Shown: positions 52,411-62,641 of the stretch, piece by piece
Layout of the letters: every line of letters starts with the position of its first letter
How positions within the stretch are numbered: position 1 is the stretch's first letter
Source: Planctomycetota bacterium
Lineage (GTDB): Bacteria; Planctomycetota; Planctomycetia; Planctomycetales; Planctomycetaceae
DNA: 64,000 nt
Assembly (NCBI GenBank): GCA_022600195.1
Contig: JAHZKX010000051.1
Location: forward strand, 186,001 to 250,000
Direction: 5' to 3'
Notes under the pieces: generated by a model
Databases searched by the model: none
What the model was told of the DNA's origin: nothing
What the model saw: the letters and a program-made list of their open reading frames with translations, nothing else
Made by a program: the position numbers and the translations under genes

Positions 52411-53091
52411 CCTGAGATCGACCCCAGTGGCAGCTCTCGTGCATCGGGTCTTCCCTATCTAGGCGGTCTCTTAATTCCGGAAGATTTAGCAGACGGAATC
52501 AAATCGAAAATCAAGCACGCTTTGATATTTTCCTTACCTCAACTCCGCTATTTTCCCAAGCAGCTTCAAGAGGATCCTCCCAACTGGGTTTACCCGGCTA
52601 CGCGCACCGAATGTACGAATGGGATTGCCAACGCTCATGCACTTGCCGCCGGACAACGAATATTATTGAGAGATGTCTTACATGGTCACGGTGATTACAA
52701 GGATGCGACATCCGATCTCATCGAGGATAAATGCCTGCCACCCATTGTCCGCATCTTTCTGGATGTGCTCTACAATTATGGCGCATATCTGGTCGATGGT
52801 GCCGGTGGTTTCTCTTTAGCTGCTGAAGACATCCACACCGCAAATATGACAGAAGAGCAAGCGAAGGCTTTAATGTATTTTTCAAACTGCGGAGAAGATG
52901 CACCACTCTGGAACGAAAAGGCAACCCCCTGGCAGAACGTCATAGAAACGCTCAATTACTATCTCTGCTGCAAGTTGCTTAAGGGCGCAGGGCTGGCATT
53001 TGCTTACCTCGACGAAACAAACGGGTTCCGCCCCAACTTCAACATCGCCGAAGACATCCCGGCGTTTTATGCTGACCCCTGCAGAGAGTGA
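52411..53091 (+). pseudogene. 5'-truncated hypothetical gene
   Basis: The reading frame is open from just after a TAG at 52408-52410 and reads smoothly as protein from its first codon (IDPSGSSRASGLPYLGGLLI, then EDLADGIKSKIKHALIFSL), but there is no sensible start with a ribosome site; the first standard start, TTG 52522, falls inside this conserved-looking stretch. The region thus appears to be the C-terminal 227 residues of a larger secreted protein of planctomycetes and related bacteria, with its 5' part lost. The rest includes PNWVYPATRTECTNGIANAH and AAGQRILLRDVL. I do not know the function of the intact protein. It could still be expressed from the TTG. Confidence 0.6.
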
Positions 53092-53257
53092 CACATCGCC
53101 AGTGGAAAAAATAGCAATTGAAATATTTGCTGAATAGAGCGTGGACTAGAGTTCGTCTTGGAAAGGACCTTTGAACATCAAAGGACATGTTTTGCGCCAC
53201 GTTAGCTTATACTGGAAGATGTCCACAACCTTTGCCGATTAATTTCAACCGGTTCCG

Positions 53258-54571
53258 TTATCCATTAATCAACGGCAGGATCAATTTGACGGCGGTTCTT
53301 AGGGCCAGGAAGACGGATGAAAACAGGCCGATGAATCCCAGGATTTTCATCCAGGCGGGGATCTTGTTTTCGCCTTTCATATCGGCGCGGGTTGCCAGCC
53401 AGAGCATGGCGATGGCCAGCATCGGAATGCCTAACACCGTGAGTGACTGCGCGAAGATAATCAAGCCTACTGGTGCTTTTCCCTGGGTCTTCGTGAAAAT
53501 GGCAACCGCCATCCCCACCAGCAATGCTAAGACTGTGAATAACTTCGGCCATTTCAGGTCGATGTAACCACCCAACCCGAAGCCGTCTGCCAGAATGGAG
53601 CCGCCAATCATGGCATTGACCAGAAAGGAACTGAAGGCGCCCGCAAAAATACCGAGTGAGAAGATAATCATCGCTGATTTACCAAAGGCAGGCTCCAGAC
53701 TTTTCGCTACGTCAGTCACAGAACCCAAAGTAGTCACATCGGGATTGTGATAAAGCACCTTCGCTGCTGTGATCAGCACCATCATTGTAATCAGCCCCAG
53801 GGCACTGATGCCGAGGACGGAGTCTGTGAGACCTTGTTTGAGATCGCTTCTGGTCCAGCCTTTTTGTCGTACCAGATACGATTGATAAAAGGCACCCGCG
53901 ACAGAAAATGTTGTCGCGTAAAGTGCAACCAGCGGCGTCATATTATCTGTGACTTTACCAGCTGAGGCATCCCACTTCGGTAAAATCGTCTCGAAGGTTC
54001 CTTCAGGAATCGAAGGAATGAAACCAGACAAAGCAGCCAGCCAGTCCGGTTTCACTTGAAACAGGTTGATGGCGAATGCCACCATCATGATACCTACCAG
54101 CAGCTTCATCAATTTTTCAATGTGGCCATACAGGTGTTTGAAACCATACAGGGCCATAATAATGAACACGTTCATACCAATGATAATGCCCAGCGAAATG
54201 TTACTGTCTTTATCAATAAAGGGTTCCACTGCCGCCAGGACACCGAGGTTGTTACTGAATTGAAAACAGGCGGCGATCAAAAATAGAATGATGCCCGTTG
54301 CTGCGGCGATCGGACGGCCGGCACGACTTGCCAGTTCATCACAGATGGTGCCCTTGAGTTGAATACCCAACCGAGCCGACATCGCCGTCATCGCGATCAT
54401 CATGATCACCGCAATCACCAGAACCCAGATCATTTGATATTGATAGGAATGGCCAATCTTCGAAGCCGAAAGAATACTTCCCGGACCCAATACTACCGAA
54501 GCGGTAATAATCGCGGGACCCAAACTTCTGAGAATGCGTTGCAATGGATTGGAGGGTCGTTGATCGTTCAT
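53258..54571 (-). CDS. Nramp-related transporter without canonical metal motifs
   Basis: A 437-residue inner-membrane protein with eleven or twelve helices and the LeuT-like layout of Nramp proteins. In place of the DPGN motif of helix 1 it has GPGS (residues 29-32, in ASVVLGPGSILSASKIG), and the Met-Pro-His of helix 6 seems replaced in FSVAGAFYQSYLVRQKG. Those residues bind Mn2+ or Fe2+ in true MntH, so another substrate is likely. The gene stands alone; no metal-box or yybP-type leader was seen in the 145 bases ahead. Family assignment is fair, substrate unknown. Confidence 0.8.
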   Translation of the reverse strand: MNDQRPSNPLQRILRSLGPAIITASVVLGPGSILSASKIGHSYQYQMIWVLVIAVIMMIAMTAMSARLGIQLKGTICDELASRAGRPIAAATGIILFLIAACFQFSNNLGVLAAVEPFIDKDSNISLGIIIGMNVFIIMALYGFKHLYGHIEKLMKLLVGIMMVAFAINLFQVKPDWLAALSGFIPSIPEGTFETILPKWDASAGKVTDNMTPLVALYATTFSVAGAFYQSYLVRQKGWTRSDLKQGLTDSVLGISALGLITMMVLITAAKVLYHNPDVTTLGSVTDVAKSLEPAFGKSAMIIFSLGIFAGAFSSFLVNAMIGGSILADGFGLGGYIDLKWPKLFTVLALLVGMAVAIFTKTQGKAPVGLIIFAQSLTVLGIPMLAIAMLWLATRADMKGENKIPAWMKILGFIGLFSSVFLALRTAVKLILPLING

Positions 54572-54833
54572 AATGACCTGCTGTATTTTCTAAATGTAAG
54601 TTAGTAATCAGGACCATCTTAACAAACAAGGTCTCAAATAAGAGGGTTCACAAGCATAATTTAGCCAATTCAAAGGTAATTCACGTGGTAGACAGGGCAG
54701 GGGGAGCGACACTAAGATGGTCTGTGTCACGACAAGGGAACCGCTTCAGACCGAAGCCACCAGAAGAAATAAGTTGACTGTATACAAATCAAAGCAAGTC
54801 CTACTTTTGTCAAATCAAACAGGCAAATCACAA

Positions 54834-55367
54834 ATGCAGAACGTTACGATTATCGCGACCAGTTTAAATCCTAAATCGAAGTCACAAATTCTTGCACGGC
54901 AAATGGAATCACACCTTGTTTCCGATGGCGTTCATTGCCAGTTATTTGATCTGCGTGAGTTGAACATTGGGATGTCTGGACCGAATGAGAATTGGGGAAA
55001 CGCGGATATTGCCAAGATCGCTGAGTCGGTGAAGCAAGCTTCTCATGTTGTATTCGCTGTGCCAATCTATTGTTACGATGTGAATTCCGCAGCGAAGAAT
55101 ATCATCGAATTGACGGGCCGTTCGTTCACAAATAAAGTCATCAGCTTCCTGTGTGCGGCGGGTGGGACCAACAGTTATATGTCAGTGATGTCGTTCGCAA
55201 ATCACCTGATGCTCGATTTCCGCTCCATCATCGTACCCCGGTTTCTCTATACTCAGGACTCCGACTGGTCTGAGGAGGGAATACTCAATGAATCAATCCA
55301 AGAGCGGTTTGAATTATTGATCGGTGACATGCGGATGATTCAAGTCGACACCTCACACACGGAATGA
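54834..55367 (+). CDS. NADPH-dependent FMN reductase-like flavoprotein
   Basis: A 177-residue flavodoxin-like protein. It shows the FMN phosphate loop near the N-terminus (VTIIATSLNPKSKSQILA), VVFAVPIYCYDVNSAAKNII (the PxYxxxxxxxxKN motif) and SFLCAAGGTNSYMS. It could reduce FMN, quinones or azo compounds with NAD(P)H. The frame opens at ATG 54717, but the fold starts at ATG 54834, which I chose. It is divergent from the Nramp-like gene. Confidence 0.85.
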   Translation: MQNVTIIATSLNPKSKSQILARQMESHLVSDGVHCQLFDLRELNIGMSGPNENWGNADIAKIAESVKQASHVVFAVPIYCYDVNSAAKNIIELTGRSFTNKVISFLCAAGGTNSYMSVMSFANHLMLDFRSIIVPRFLYTQDSDWSEEGILNESIQERFELLIGDMRMIQVDTSHTE

Positions 55368-55653
55368 ACTATTCGAATCAAGCAGGAGTGAAATCATCAA
55401 TGATCGATAAAAACGGCAAGCTGACAGCCATTCATTGACATCCACTTATATAATATCGGACACGGAAATGGATAAAAGTCAGGGTGTTAACTCGAATTTT
55501 CGAGGAGCGAACACCCAATCTTTCTGGAAATCACATTGTCGCTACCTGAAAATCTCCATATAGTTCTCTGTGTGGGCTGCCGCACATCAAACATGGATGA
55601 AATTTTTTCCTGCACAATGGGTTCGGAACAAGGGAATTGAAACAGGATCAGAT

Positions 55654-58600
55654 ATGGCCCAACCAGACTCAGCAAAACAAAAGACCGGGCAGAAAGCCTC
55701 TCAGAAAGAAACGAAACAAGCACGGGGTTCCCGAGGCCGCACGTTCTTTGTGTTATTCATTGGACTGTGTGTGTTGATCTGGTTCGCGCCACGGATCATT
55801 GCTGGCACTGCGCTCAAAAATTCGATCATGCCTCTGATTCTTAAACGCTACCCGGGAGAAATCCTGACGGGAGACGTTTCTTTAAGCTGGACACAGCCCG
55901 CGATTTTTCAGAATATCGCTTTTCAGGATTTTGACGGACGGAACGTGGCCCGCATTGATCGCATCCAGACGCAGAAAACGCTCTGGGAAATTGTCAAAGA
56001 TCGCAAGCATATCGGCGATGTTGGCATTGCAGGTGTGACTTCACTGACGTATGTCGACGAACAGGGTCTAGCGAATCGACGGTTTCTGACGGCCATTGTG
56101 AATAAAGGCACGAAAGATCATCCTGAAGGAGAGCCGGGGAAAAAAGAGGATGGCCCCAAAGGGGGCACACAGCAGTCGTTAACGCTGCATATCTCTGACC
56201 TTAATCTGTTTGTCGTCAATTCTGCAGAAGAAAAGACTCCCTACCTCACCGGCATGCAGGTGAAAGTGACGCGTCCGGAACAACGCACCGAGCCGATTCT
56301 GGTGCAAGGCCAGTGGAAACAGCCTACTGAGGAAAATGCAGATTTAGCCAATCCCGCCGAGATGGGATTTACGGTGAGCATCGTCAATTCCAACAAGCCA
56401 GAAGCTTCACGTTCGGGCGCGTTGAAATTCAAGACGCGTGCCTTCGACCTGAAACGCTTCACGCCCATTCTAGAGGCGCTCTCACCGGGAGCTTACATCA
56501 ACGGCATATCGAATTCAGAGCTGGAAGTGAAATGGTCGGGTACGAAGGAATCGCCACGCTTCGCCATCAAAGGCAACTGTGAAGCGAAGCCTTTCCAGTT
56601 CGGTGCGCCAAAGTGGTTTGGTGGCGACGAAATCAAAGTGAATTCCGCAACGGGAAATATCGACGCTCTGGCGGCGAACGGTGTGATTCATTTCAAAGAG
56701 GCGAGTGCGAATTCTCAATTGGGCAACCTGACGTTACAAGGCAGCCTGAACTGGGCTGATCTGCAAAATGAGAGTCAGCAAGAAAAACTGGCCGCGTTCA
56801 TCAGTTCAAGGATGAAACTTTCCGGTGACCTCAACCTGGCGGAAGTGGCGCGACAACTTCCGGAAACCATTCACTTAAAACCGGGTATGCAGATTACTTC
56901 GGGCATGGTCGACTTTCAGGTTTCTAATTATGACCCGCAGAAACGGAAACAATCAGCCGATACCACCTGGTTCGTCGGTCTGAAAACATCAGACTTAACG
57001 GGGCGCAACAAGGGTCGTGAAATTCGCTGGCAACAACCGGTCTCTTTAGTCATGCAGATTGTGAAAGAGCCGGAGTCTTATCGAATTCAATCTTTGAAAT
57101 GTGAATCTGACTTTCTGACGTTATCGGGAACCGGGAATGCGAAACACTTAACCATTAATCTGGATGCGAATCTGGATCAGCTTTCCACGCACCTGGAACA
57201 GTTTCTCGATTTAGAAACAGTGGCGTTGAAAGGCAGAATGAACGGTCAGGTTGATTTTCAAATCGCCGATCAGGGTTGGGAAACGCTCTCTTTTCTGAAC
57301 TTCGAAAATCTGCAACTGTCTTTCCCAAATCGTCGAGGCTGGCGTGAACCTTCCTTGAAACTGACCGTCGAAGGAGCCGGTAAAACCGACCCGGATCAAA
57401 TACACGTCGAGCGTTTCATCGTTACGCTGATCGCCAACCAGGATGCGTTTCAAGCCAAGCTCGAACAGCCGACCACCGTCAGCCGTAAACCGGACTCATC
57501 CGCCGAACAAAAACTGCTGCCATTTAAAATTCAACTGAAGGGCAAACTCGCATCCTGGGCCGATCGTTTGCAGCCTTTATCAAAAAAAGATCTGCAACTG
57601 GGTGGCGAGATTCAATTTGCTTCTTCGGTATCCATCAGCAATCAAATGATCGTGCATGAAGATACGAGCATTGACCTGACTAACGCGCGCGTTTATACCC
57701 CTACGCTCTGGTTTGATGAACCACGGGCCGAAATCAAGACGGCGGGGAGTTGGGATCAGCGAAAAAAGAAACTGCAGGCATCGACGTTTTCCTATCGGGG
57801 ACGTTCGATTGCCCTCAACGGAGAAAAGCTGGAAGTCCAATTGCCGAACGATGTAACTGATACGCCGTCTTTTATGGGATCGCTCTCAATGAAAGCCGAT
57901 TTACATCAAGTGACTCGCTGGTTCCAGAATCCAGCAGAGACACCTGCTCAGAAATATTATGGCTCGGTTTCCGGTCAGGCAAACGTCATTGTTACCGAAG
58001 ATTCCCGAATGGCAAACTGGCGGACCACCATTGCCGACTTTGCCATCGAAGCACCGCTTGAGGAAAATTTGGATCCGCAGAAAAGAGAGTCACAGAAAAA
58101 AATTGTGGCCAGCCAGCGCAATCCAGGCTGGGCCATCAGCTGGCGTGAACCGGAAGTGCGCATCGAAGGGGATACGCTGCAGGATTTAAAATCTGATACG
58201 CTGACATTAAATCAGATGTCGATTCAGTCGGAGATGCTGGACCTGACAGCCAAAGGTGAGATCCGCGAATTTTCCACTCGCAAACTGGTGCGTCTCACGG
58301 GCGCTGTGACTTACGATTGGGAAAATTTGACGCCACTATTACGCAGCAAACTTGGACCGGATGTTGATATCGTCGGCCATGAAACCAGACCTTTCAAGTT
58401 AACCGGACCTCTGGGAAGTGGCACCTCTGACCAGTTTCAAGATGAGGTACTCAATGTCAGACCTCGCCCTTTAATGCCTGATACACAACCGCTGTTTACA
58501 CCCACTGATCGCTACGTGGCCCTGGCAGGAGAAGCGGGCATCGGCTGGGATAAAGCCAACATCCGCGGTTTGTCGAGTGGAAAAACCACGATTGAAGCGA

Positions 58601-59499
58601 CGATCAAAGAGGGACAAATTCACTTTACTCCCCTTGATCTGCAAGTGAGTGGAGGACGGTTGCGGCTGGCCCCGATTGTGCGTCTGGATGTCAAGCCTGC
58701 GGCTTTAGTATTTGAACGGGGCGCTGTGATTCAGGATTTCCAGTTCAACCCGGAAATGACGCGCAACTCGCTCCGTTTTGTCGCACCGATGATTGCCAAC
58801 AGCACCAGCATCCAGGGACAGTTTTCGCTCAATCAGGAATTTGCCATCATCCCGCTGAGTGATCCGAAACTGGGAGAAGCCAAAGGCTCCTTCATCGTCA
58901 AATCGACGCGCGTGCGTCCCGGTCCGCTGCTTGACGCGCTCTCGGAAAAAATTACTCAATTCATTGCCGCCATCAAACTCAATCGGCCAGGTGGGCTGCT
59001 GGCCCCCGAATCGGTATTGATGCGCGTCGACAATCAAGTCGTGCATTACCACATGATTGAAGGCCGCGTCTATCACTCGCCATTCGAGGTGCAGATGATG
59101 AAAGGTATTACCGTTACTACGACTGGCTCCGTCGGCCTGGATGACTCACTGGATTTAATTGCAGAAGTTGATTTTTCTAATATGGTTTCCGGAGCGAGCG
59201 AAAAGCCGATCATCAATTCTCTCATCAGCCGCCCCTTGCGTATCCCCATTAAAGGAACTTTGAAGAAACCAAAAGTGGACGCGAGCCAGATTGGCAACTA
59301 TGCCAAGCAAATGGGAATCAATGCGCTGGATGCGGTTTTAGGCAATGGCTTCAGTGACCAGTTTAAAGGTCTGTTTCCAGATCGCACTCCCGAAGAAATG
59401 GAGCAACTCCAAAAAGAGCGTGAAGCCCGCAAAAAAGAACGGGATAAACGCCGCGAAGAGAAGAAACGGGAACGGTTGAAGAAAAAACGCGGCCTGTGA
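55654..59499 (+). CDS. Large AsmA-like envelope protein
   Basis: A 1281-residue protein with a basic N-terminus, one membrane helix (FFVLFIGLCVLIWFAPRIIAG) and a very long beta-rich periplasmic part, as in AsmA/TamB/YhdP-type proteins that bridge the envelope and move lipids. Typical stretches are GDVSLSWTQPAIFQNIAFQD near the start and LSGGRLRLAP-like VSGGRLRLAPIV near residue 1010. The C-terminus is a highly charged Lys/Arg/Glu tail (REARKKERDKRREEKKRERL). I chose ATG 55654 (AGGATCAG ahead) over 55570. It stands alone. The AsmA call is by layout; the lipid-transport role is inferred. Confidence 0.75.
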   Translation: MAQPDSAKQKTGQKASQKETKQARGSRGRTFFVLFIGLCVLIWFAPRIIAGTALKNSIMPLILKRYPGEILTGDVSLSWTQPAIFQNIAFQDFDGRNVARIDRIQTQKTLWEIVKDRKHIGDVGIAGVTSLTYVDEQGLANRRFLTAIVNKGTKDHPEGEPGKKEDGPKGGTQQSLTLHISDLNLFVVNSAEEKTPYLTGMQVKVTRPEQRTEPILVQGQWKQPTEENADLANPAEMGFTVSIVNSNKPEASRSGALKFKTRAFDLKRFTPILEALSPGAYINGISNSELEVKWSGTKESPRFAIKGNCEAKPFQFGAPKWFGGDEIKVNSATGNIDALAANGVIHFKEASANSQLGNLTLQGSLNWADLQNESQQEKLAAFISSRMKLSGDLNLAEVARQLPETIHLKPGMQITSGMVDFQVSNYDPQKRKQSADTTWFVGLKTSDLTGRNKGREIRWQQPVSLVMQIVKEPESYRIQSLKCESDFLTLSGTGNAKHLTINLDANLDQLSTHLEQFLDLETVALKGRMNGQVDFQIADQGWETLSFLNFENLQLSFPNRRGWREPSLKLTVEGAGKTDPDQIHVERFIVTLIANQDAFQAKLEQPTTVSRKPDSSAEQKLLPFKIQLKGKLASWADRLQPLSKKDLQLGGEIQFASSVSISNQMIVHEDTSIDLTNARVYTPTLWFDEPRAEIKTAGSWDQRKKKLQASTFSYRGRSIALNGEKLEVQLPNDVTDTPSFMGSLSMKADLHQVTRWFQNPAETPAQKYYGSVSGQANVIVTEDSRMANWRTTIADFAIEAPLEENLDPQKRESQKKIVASQRNPGWAISWREPEVRIEGDTLQDLKSDTLTLNQMSIQSEMLDLTAKGEIREFSTRKLVRLTGAVTYDWENLTPLLRSKLGPDVDIVGHETRPFKLTGPLGSGTSDQFQDEVLNVRPRPLMPDTQPLFTPTDRYVALAGEAGIGWDKANIRGLSSGKTTIEATIKEGQIHFTPLDLQVSGGRLRLAPIVRLDVKPAALVFERGAVIQDFQFNPEMTRNSLRFVAPMIANSTSIQGQFSLNQEFAIIPLSDPKLGEAKGSFIVKSTRVRPGPLLDALSEKITQFIAAIKLNRPGGLLAPESVLMRVDNQVVHYHMIEGRVYHSPFEVQMMKGITVTTTGSVGLDDSLDLIAEVDFSNMVSGASEKPIINSLISRPLRIPIKGTLKKPKVDASQIGNYAKQMGINALDAVLGNGFSDQFKGLFPDRTPEEMEQLQKEREARKKERDKRREEKKRERLKKKRGL

Positions 59500-59838
59500 A
59501 AATCACTTACTCTCTATCTGAGCGCCGTGCCGCTCACTATCTTACTACAGAAACGAGGGAGCGGGTCCCCAAAGCTTTTCCATGAGTGCATACAAACACG
59601 ATTCCGGTCGATGATTTGATATGTTGATCCTCTGTCATAGGGAGAACAGGTGTGATAAGTGAGATCGATTCTATTAATTCAGCTGATAATGAGAAAACAT
59701 CCAGAGACAGATCATGGATTAGCCTGCGAATGAGGAGATCATCATTCCGGAAAAATCTCTTCTGGCAATTGCGATTTCGCCGTATAGAATAATAGTGAGC
59801 TGTTCCTGTCTTCCTTTTTCTAACCCGTTCGTAAACTC
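59500..59838. other. Intergenic region
   Basis: 339 bases between the AsmA-like and hydrolase genes. I see no gene, repeat or clear promoter in it. Confidence 0.4.
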
Positions 59839-60861
59839 ATGAATTCAGAACCCAAATCAACCTGGAATCGCCTGCTGCCGTGGCTGGTACCGATGCCGGG
59901 GGGGATGTTTGGTAAACCGCAAAACGGGAAACAAATGCTTGTTTATTATTTCTCCCGCGTGCTGGCTTTTTATGTTCTGACGATGATTCTACTGATGTTG
60001 GTCCAGCGCTGGCTCATCTATCAGCCGACGCAGGTTGATACTTTGTCCCTTGATTTGGCTAATACTCCATACGGCGTTGTACATGAAATTTCTACCAAAA
60101 CAGAAGATGGGCTGGAATTGAAAGGCTGGCATTTTATCGCGGGTCAGATCGCCTGCCTCGATCACGAGAGTTGCAATGTTGAACTGGCAAAAGGGCGCCC
60201 GGTGGTGATTCTCTTACATGGTAACGGTGGGAATCGACTGCACCGTCTTGAAACCTGTCGGTTGCTGGCCAGCCTCAATCTGCATGTGTTCGCTTTTGAC
60301 TATCGGGGCTACGCCGAGAACCCGGGCAGCCCCAGCCAGACCGGTTTACTTAACGACGCGCGAGCCTTCTGGAAGTATGCTGTGCGCAACCGCAAGATTA
60401 ACCCCGATCGGATTATATTGATGGGTGAATCTCTCGGCGGAGGTGTCGCGACCTTACTTGCCAGCGAGCTCTGTCAACAGAATACGCCGCCGGCGGGACT
60501 GGTCTTGCGGTCTACGTTCAGTTCGATGGTGGACGCTGCCTCGCATCATTATCCTATCGTCCCCGTTTCCTGGTTACTCTGGGATCAATACCGCAGCCAG
60601 AGTGTCATCTCAAATATCGTTTGTCCGCTGCTGCTGATACATGGAACTGAAGATCAAGTCGTGCCTTATGAGCTGGGAAAAAAACTATTTGAAGCGGCAC
60701 CAGCCACCTCAGCGAGCGGCGTACCCAAAGAGATGTTAACCATCGAAAAAGGAACCCATAACGGCTTAATCTACGAGGCCCGGGGGCCCCTGACCATTGC
60801 CTACGACCAATTCGCAAAACAGGTGATTGCACAGTCTATCGCACAACCCGCGGTGAACTGA
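59839..60861 (+). CDS. Membrane-anchored alpha/beta hydrolase (ABHD13/BEM46-like)
   Basis: A 340-residue hydrolase with an N-terminal helix (VLAFYVLTMILLMLVQRWLI). The fold shows VVILLHGNGGNRLHRLETCR (oxyanion), AFDYRGYAENPGSP, the nucleophile elbow LMGESLGGGVATLLA (Ser), Asp in LLIHGTEDQVVPYE and His in EKGTHNGLIY. Eukaryotic relatives are ABHD13 and BEM46. Substrates are probably lipids or esters; unknown. It stands alone on the plus strand. Confidence 0.87.
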   Translation: MNSEPKSTWNRLLPWLVPMPGGMFGKPQNGKQMLVYYFSRVLAFYVLTMILLMLVQRWLIYQPTQVDTLSLDLANTPYGVVHEISTKTEDGLELKGWHFIAGQIACLDHESCNVELAKGRPVVILLHGNGGNRLHRLETCRLLASLNLHVFAFDYRGYAENPGSPSQTGLLNDARAFWKYAVRNRKINPDRIILMGESLGGGVATLLASELCQQNTPPAGLVLRSTFSSMVDAASHHYPIVPVSWLLWDQYRSQSVISNIVCPLLLIHGTEDQVVPYELGKKLFEAAPATSASGVPKEMLTIEKGTHNGLIYEARGPLTIAYDQFAKQVIAQSIAQPAVN

Positions 60862-61042
60862 TCTTTATTGTCTGCGTCAGTACTGATATTGCGAGTTTGA
60901 TTTTTTCGTGTTTTTTACAGAATGAAGGGATGAAAGAAGCACGCCGACTCAGTTACACTAAAAGATCACACGTTTGTCCAATAACGATAAGCACACATAA
61001 ACCTTCCCGCACAACGTCAACCCAAGCAGAGATCAACATACC

Positions 61043-62590
61043 ATGAATTTCCTCTTCCTCCGCTCGCACGATTCCCGATTTTCATTCAAACTGATCTACA
61101 CGATTTTGTTGATCGCAGTCGCTGGTTTCGTAACGCCGACGATGGCTGCTGCTGGCGAACTGCTGGCGGGTGCTGCAAAAGTCGACATTACCAATCGGAA
61201 TGTCAAACTGGTAAATGATCCTCTGTATGTGAAAGCATTGGTCATCAAAGATGGTGACACTACCGCTGCTATCGTGACGGTCGACGCGGTTGCCGTCGCT
61301 GAGATTGGTTCTATCAAAAATGAATATCTTGCGAATGTGCGAGCAGCGGTAACTAAAGATCTTGATATCAACCCTGCGAACATCATGATCAACGCCAGCC
61401 ACTGTCATGGCGTCGTTTGTGCTGATGTGGAACAGCGGACGGTTCAGGCGATCAAAGCCGCGGCGAAAAATATGGTTCCCGTTTCTGTCGGCGTAGGTAC
61501 CGGACATGAAGATCGAGTCATGGAAAATCGCAGGCTGATTTTGAAGAGTGGCAAAGAAGCAGATGTACGTCACGCCTACTCACTGCCCACTGATGAAGAA
61601 GTCGCAAAGATTGGCCCCATCGATCCTGAAATTGGTATTCTCAAGCTCAATAAAAAGAATGGCGATACGTTAGCCGTTGTGTATAACTTCGCCTGCCATC
61701 CCATTCAAGGCGTTCCCAACAAGGGGAATACTGCCGACATGAGCGGCTTTGCTTCGCAAGTGATTGAAGACAATTTGAGCGATGGTGCGCTGGCACTCTT
61801 CGTGCAGGGTTGTGGAGGCGATATTAACCCGGCGCAATATAAAGACGTCGATAATCCCCGCGATGCAGAGACGCTGGGTAACATGCTGGGGCTGAGCACG
61901 TTGAAGGCGTTGAAAAAAATTAAGTGTAACGATGCCGGCTCGTTAAAAGTCATCAATGAAACGCTGGCTCTGCCTCGCTCGAATAATGCGAAACGCATCA
62001 AATCTCTGGAAGCAGAGCAAACGCAATTGCTGCAGTCCCTGCAGGGTACCAGTTTGAACCTGAAGACCTTTTTGCCATTGATCGTGAAATACAAACTGTA
62101 TGAAGAATATCCTTCGTACTATTCACATCGCTATCTGCTGGAACAGAAGCTGGGCCGCGATGGCTTGAGCAAGCTGGATGCAGAAAACCGCGCGAACATG
62201 GAACGTTACATCAATAACATTATCAAGATGGAAAAAATGACGCGCAACAAAGCGAACCTGGCTTTGCTCAACAAACATCAGACCCGCAATCAGGCTGCCA
62301 AAAAGAAAACGGTCGACGTCGAAGTGCTGGGCATCAAAGTGGGTGACTTCCGCATGATTACGTTCCCGGCGGAACTGACCGTGGGTATCGGCTTGAACAT
62401 CAAGAAAAAGTCGCCACATGAAAATACGTTCGTCGCCGGCTACACGAACGGCTACATCTATTATGCCCCGACAGCCGAGCAGCTCAAAAACGTCGGCGGC
62501 GCCCAGGAAGACAGCGACTGTATGCTGGCTCCTGAATGGCAGGCTATCTTTGAAAGTAAGGCGCAGGATCTCATTAAGCGGTTGCAGTAA
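61043..62590 (+). CDS. Neutral ceramidase-like secreted protein
   Basis: The 515-residue protein has a signal peptide (LIYTILLIAVAGFVTPTMAA) and the N-terminal domain of neutral/alkaline ceramidases: AGAAKVDITNR, LVIKDGDTTAAIVTVDAVAV, the zinc-site stretch INASHCHGV, YNFACHPIQG and FVQGCGGDINP. Planctomycetes carry many such proteins without the C-terminal ceramidase domain; they may hydrolyse an amide in a lipid or glycan. Residues about 320-430 are a helical insertion rich in Lys. It converges on the DUF1501 gene, 51 bases apart. Confidence 0.85.
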   Translation: MNFLFLRSHDSRFSFKLIYTILLIAVAGFVTPTMAAAGELLAGAAKVDITNRNVKLVNDPLYVKALVIKDGDTTAAIVTVDAVAVAEIGSIKNEYLANVRAAVTKDLDINPANIMINASHCHGVVCADVEQRTVQAIKAAAKNMVPVSVGVGTGHEDRVMENRRLILKSGKEADVRHAYSLPTDEEVAKIGPIDPEIGILKLNKKNGDTLAVVYNFACHPIQGVPNKGNTADMSGFASQVIEDNLSDGALALFVQGCGGDINPAQYKDVDNPRDAETLGNMLGLSTLKALKKIKCNDAGSLKVINETLALPRSNNAKRIKSLEAEQTQLLQSLQGTSLNLKTFLPLIVKYKLYEEYPSYYSHRYLLEQKLGRDGLSKLDAENRANMERYINNIIKMEKMTRNKANLALLNKHQTRNQAAKKKTVDVEVLGIKVGDFRMITFPAELTVGIGLNIKKKSPHENTFVAGYTNGYIYYAPTAEQLKNVGGAQEDSDCMLAPEWQAIFESKAQDLIKRLQ

Positions 62591-62641
62591 CCAATTGCTC
62601 GAAAATGGCGGCTTGCGCCGTATCGCTCAGGTGAAGAAACC

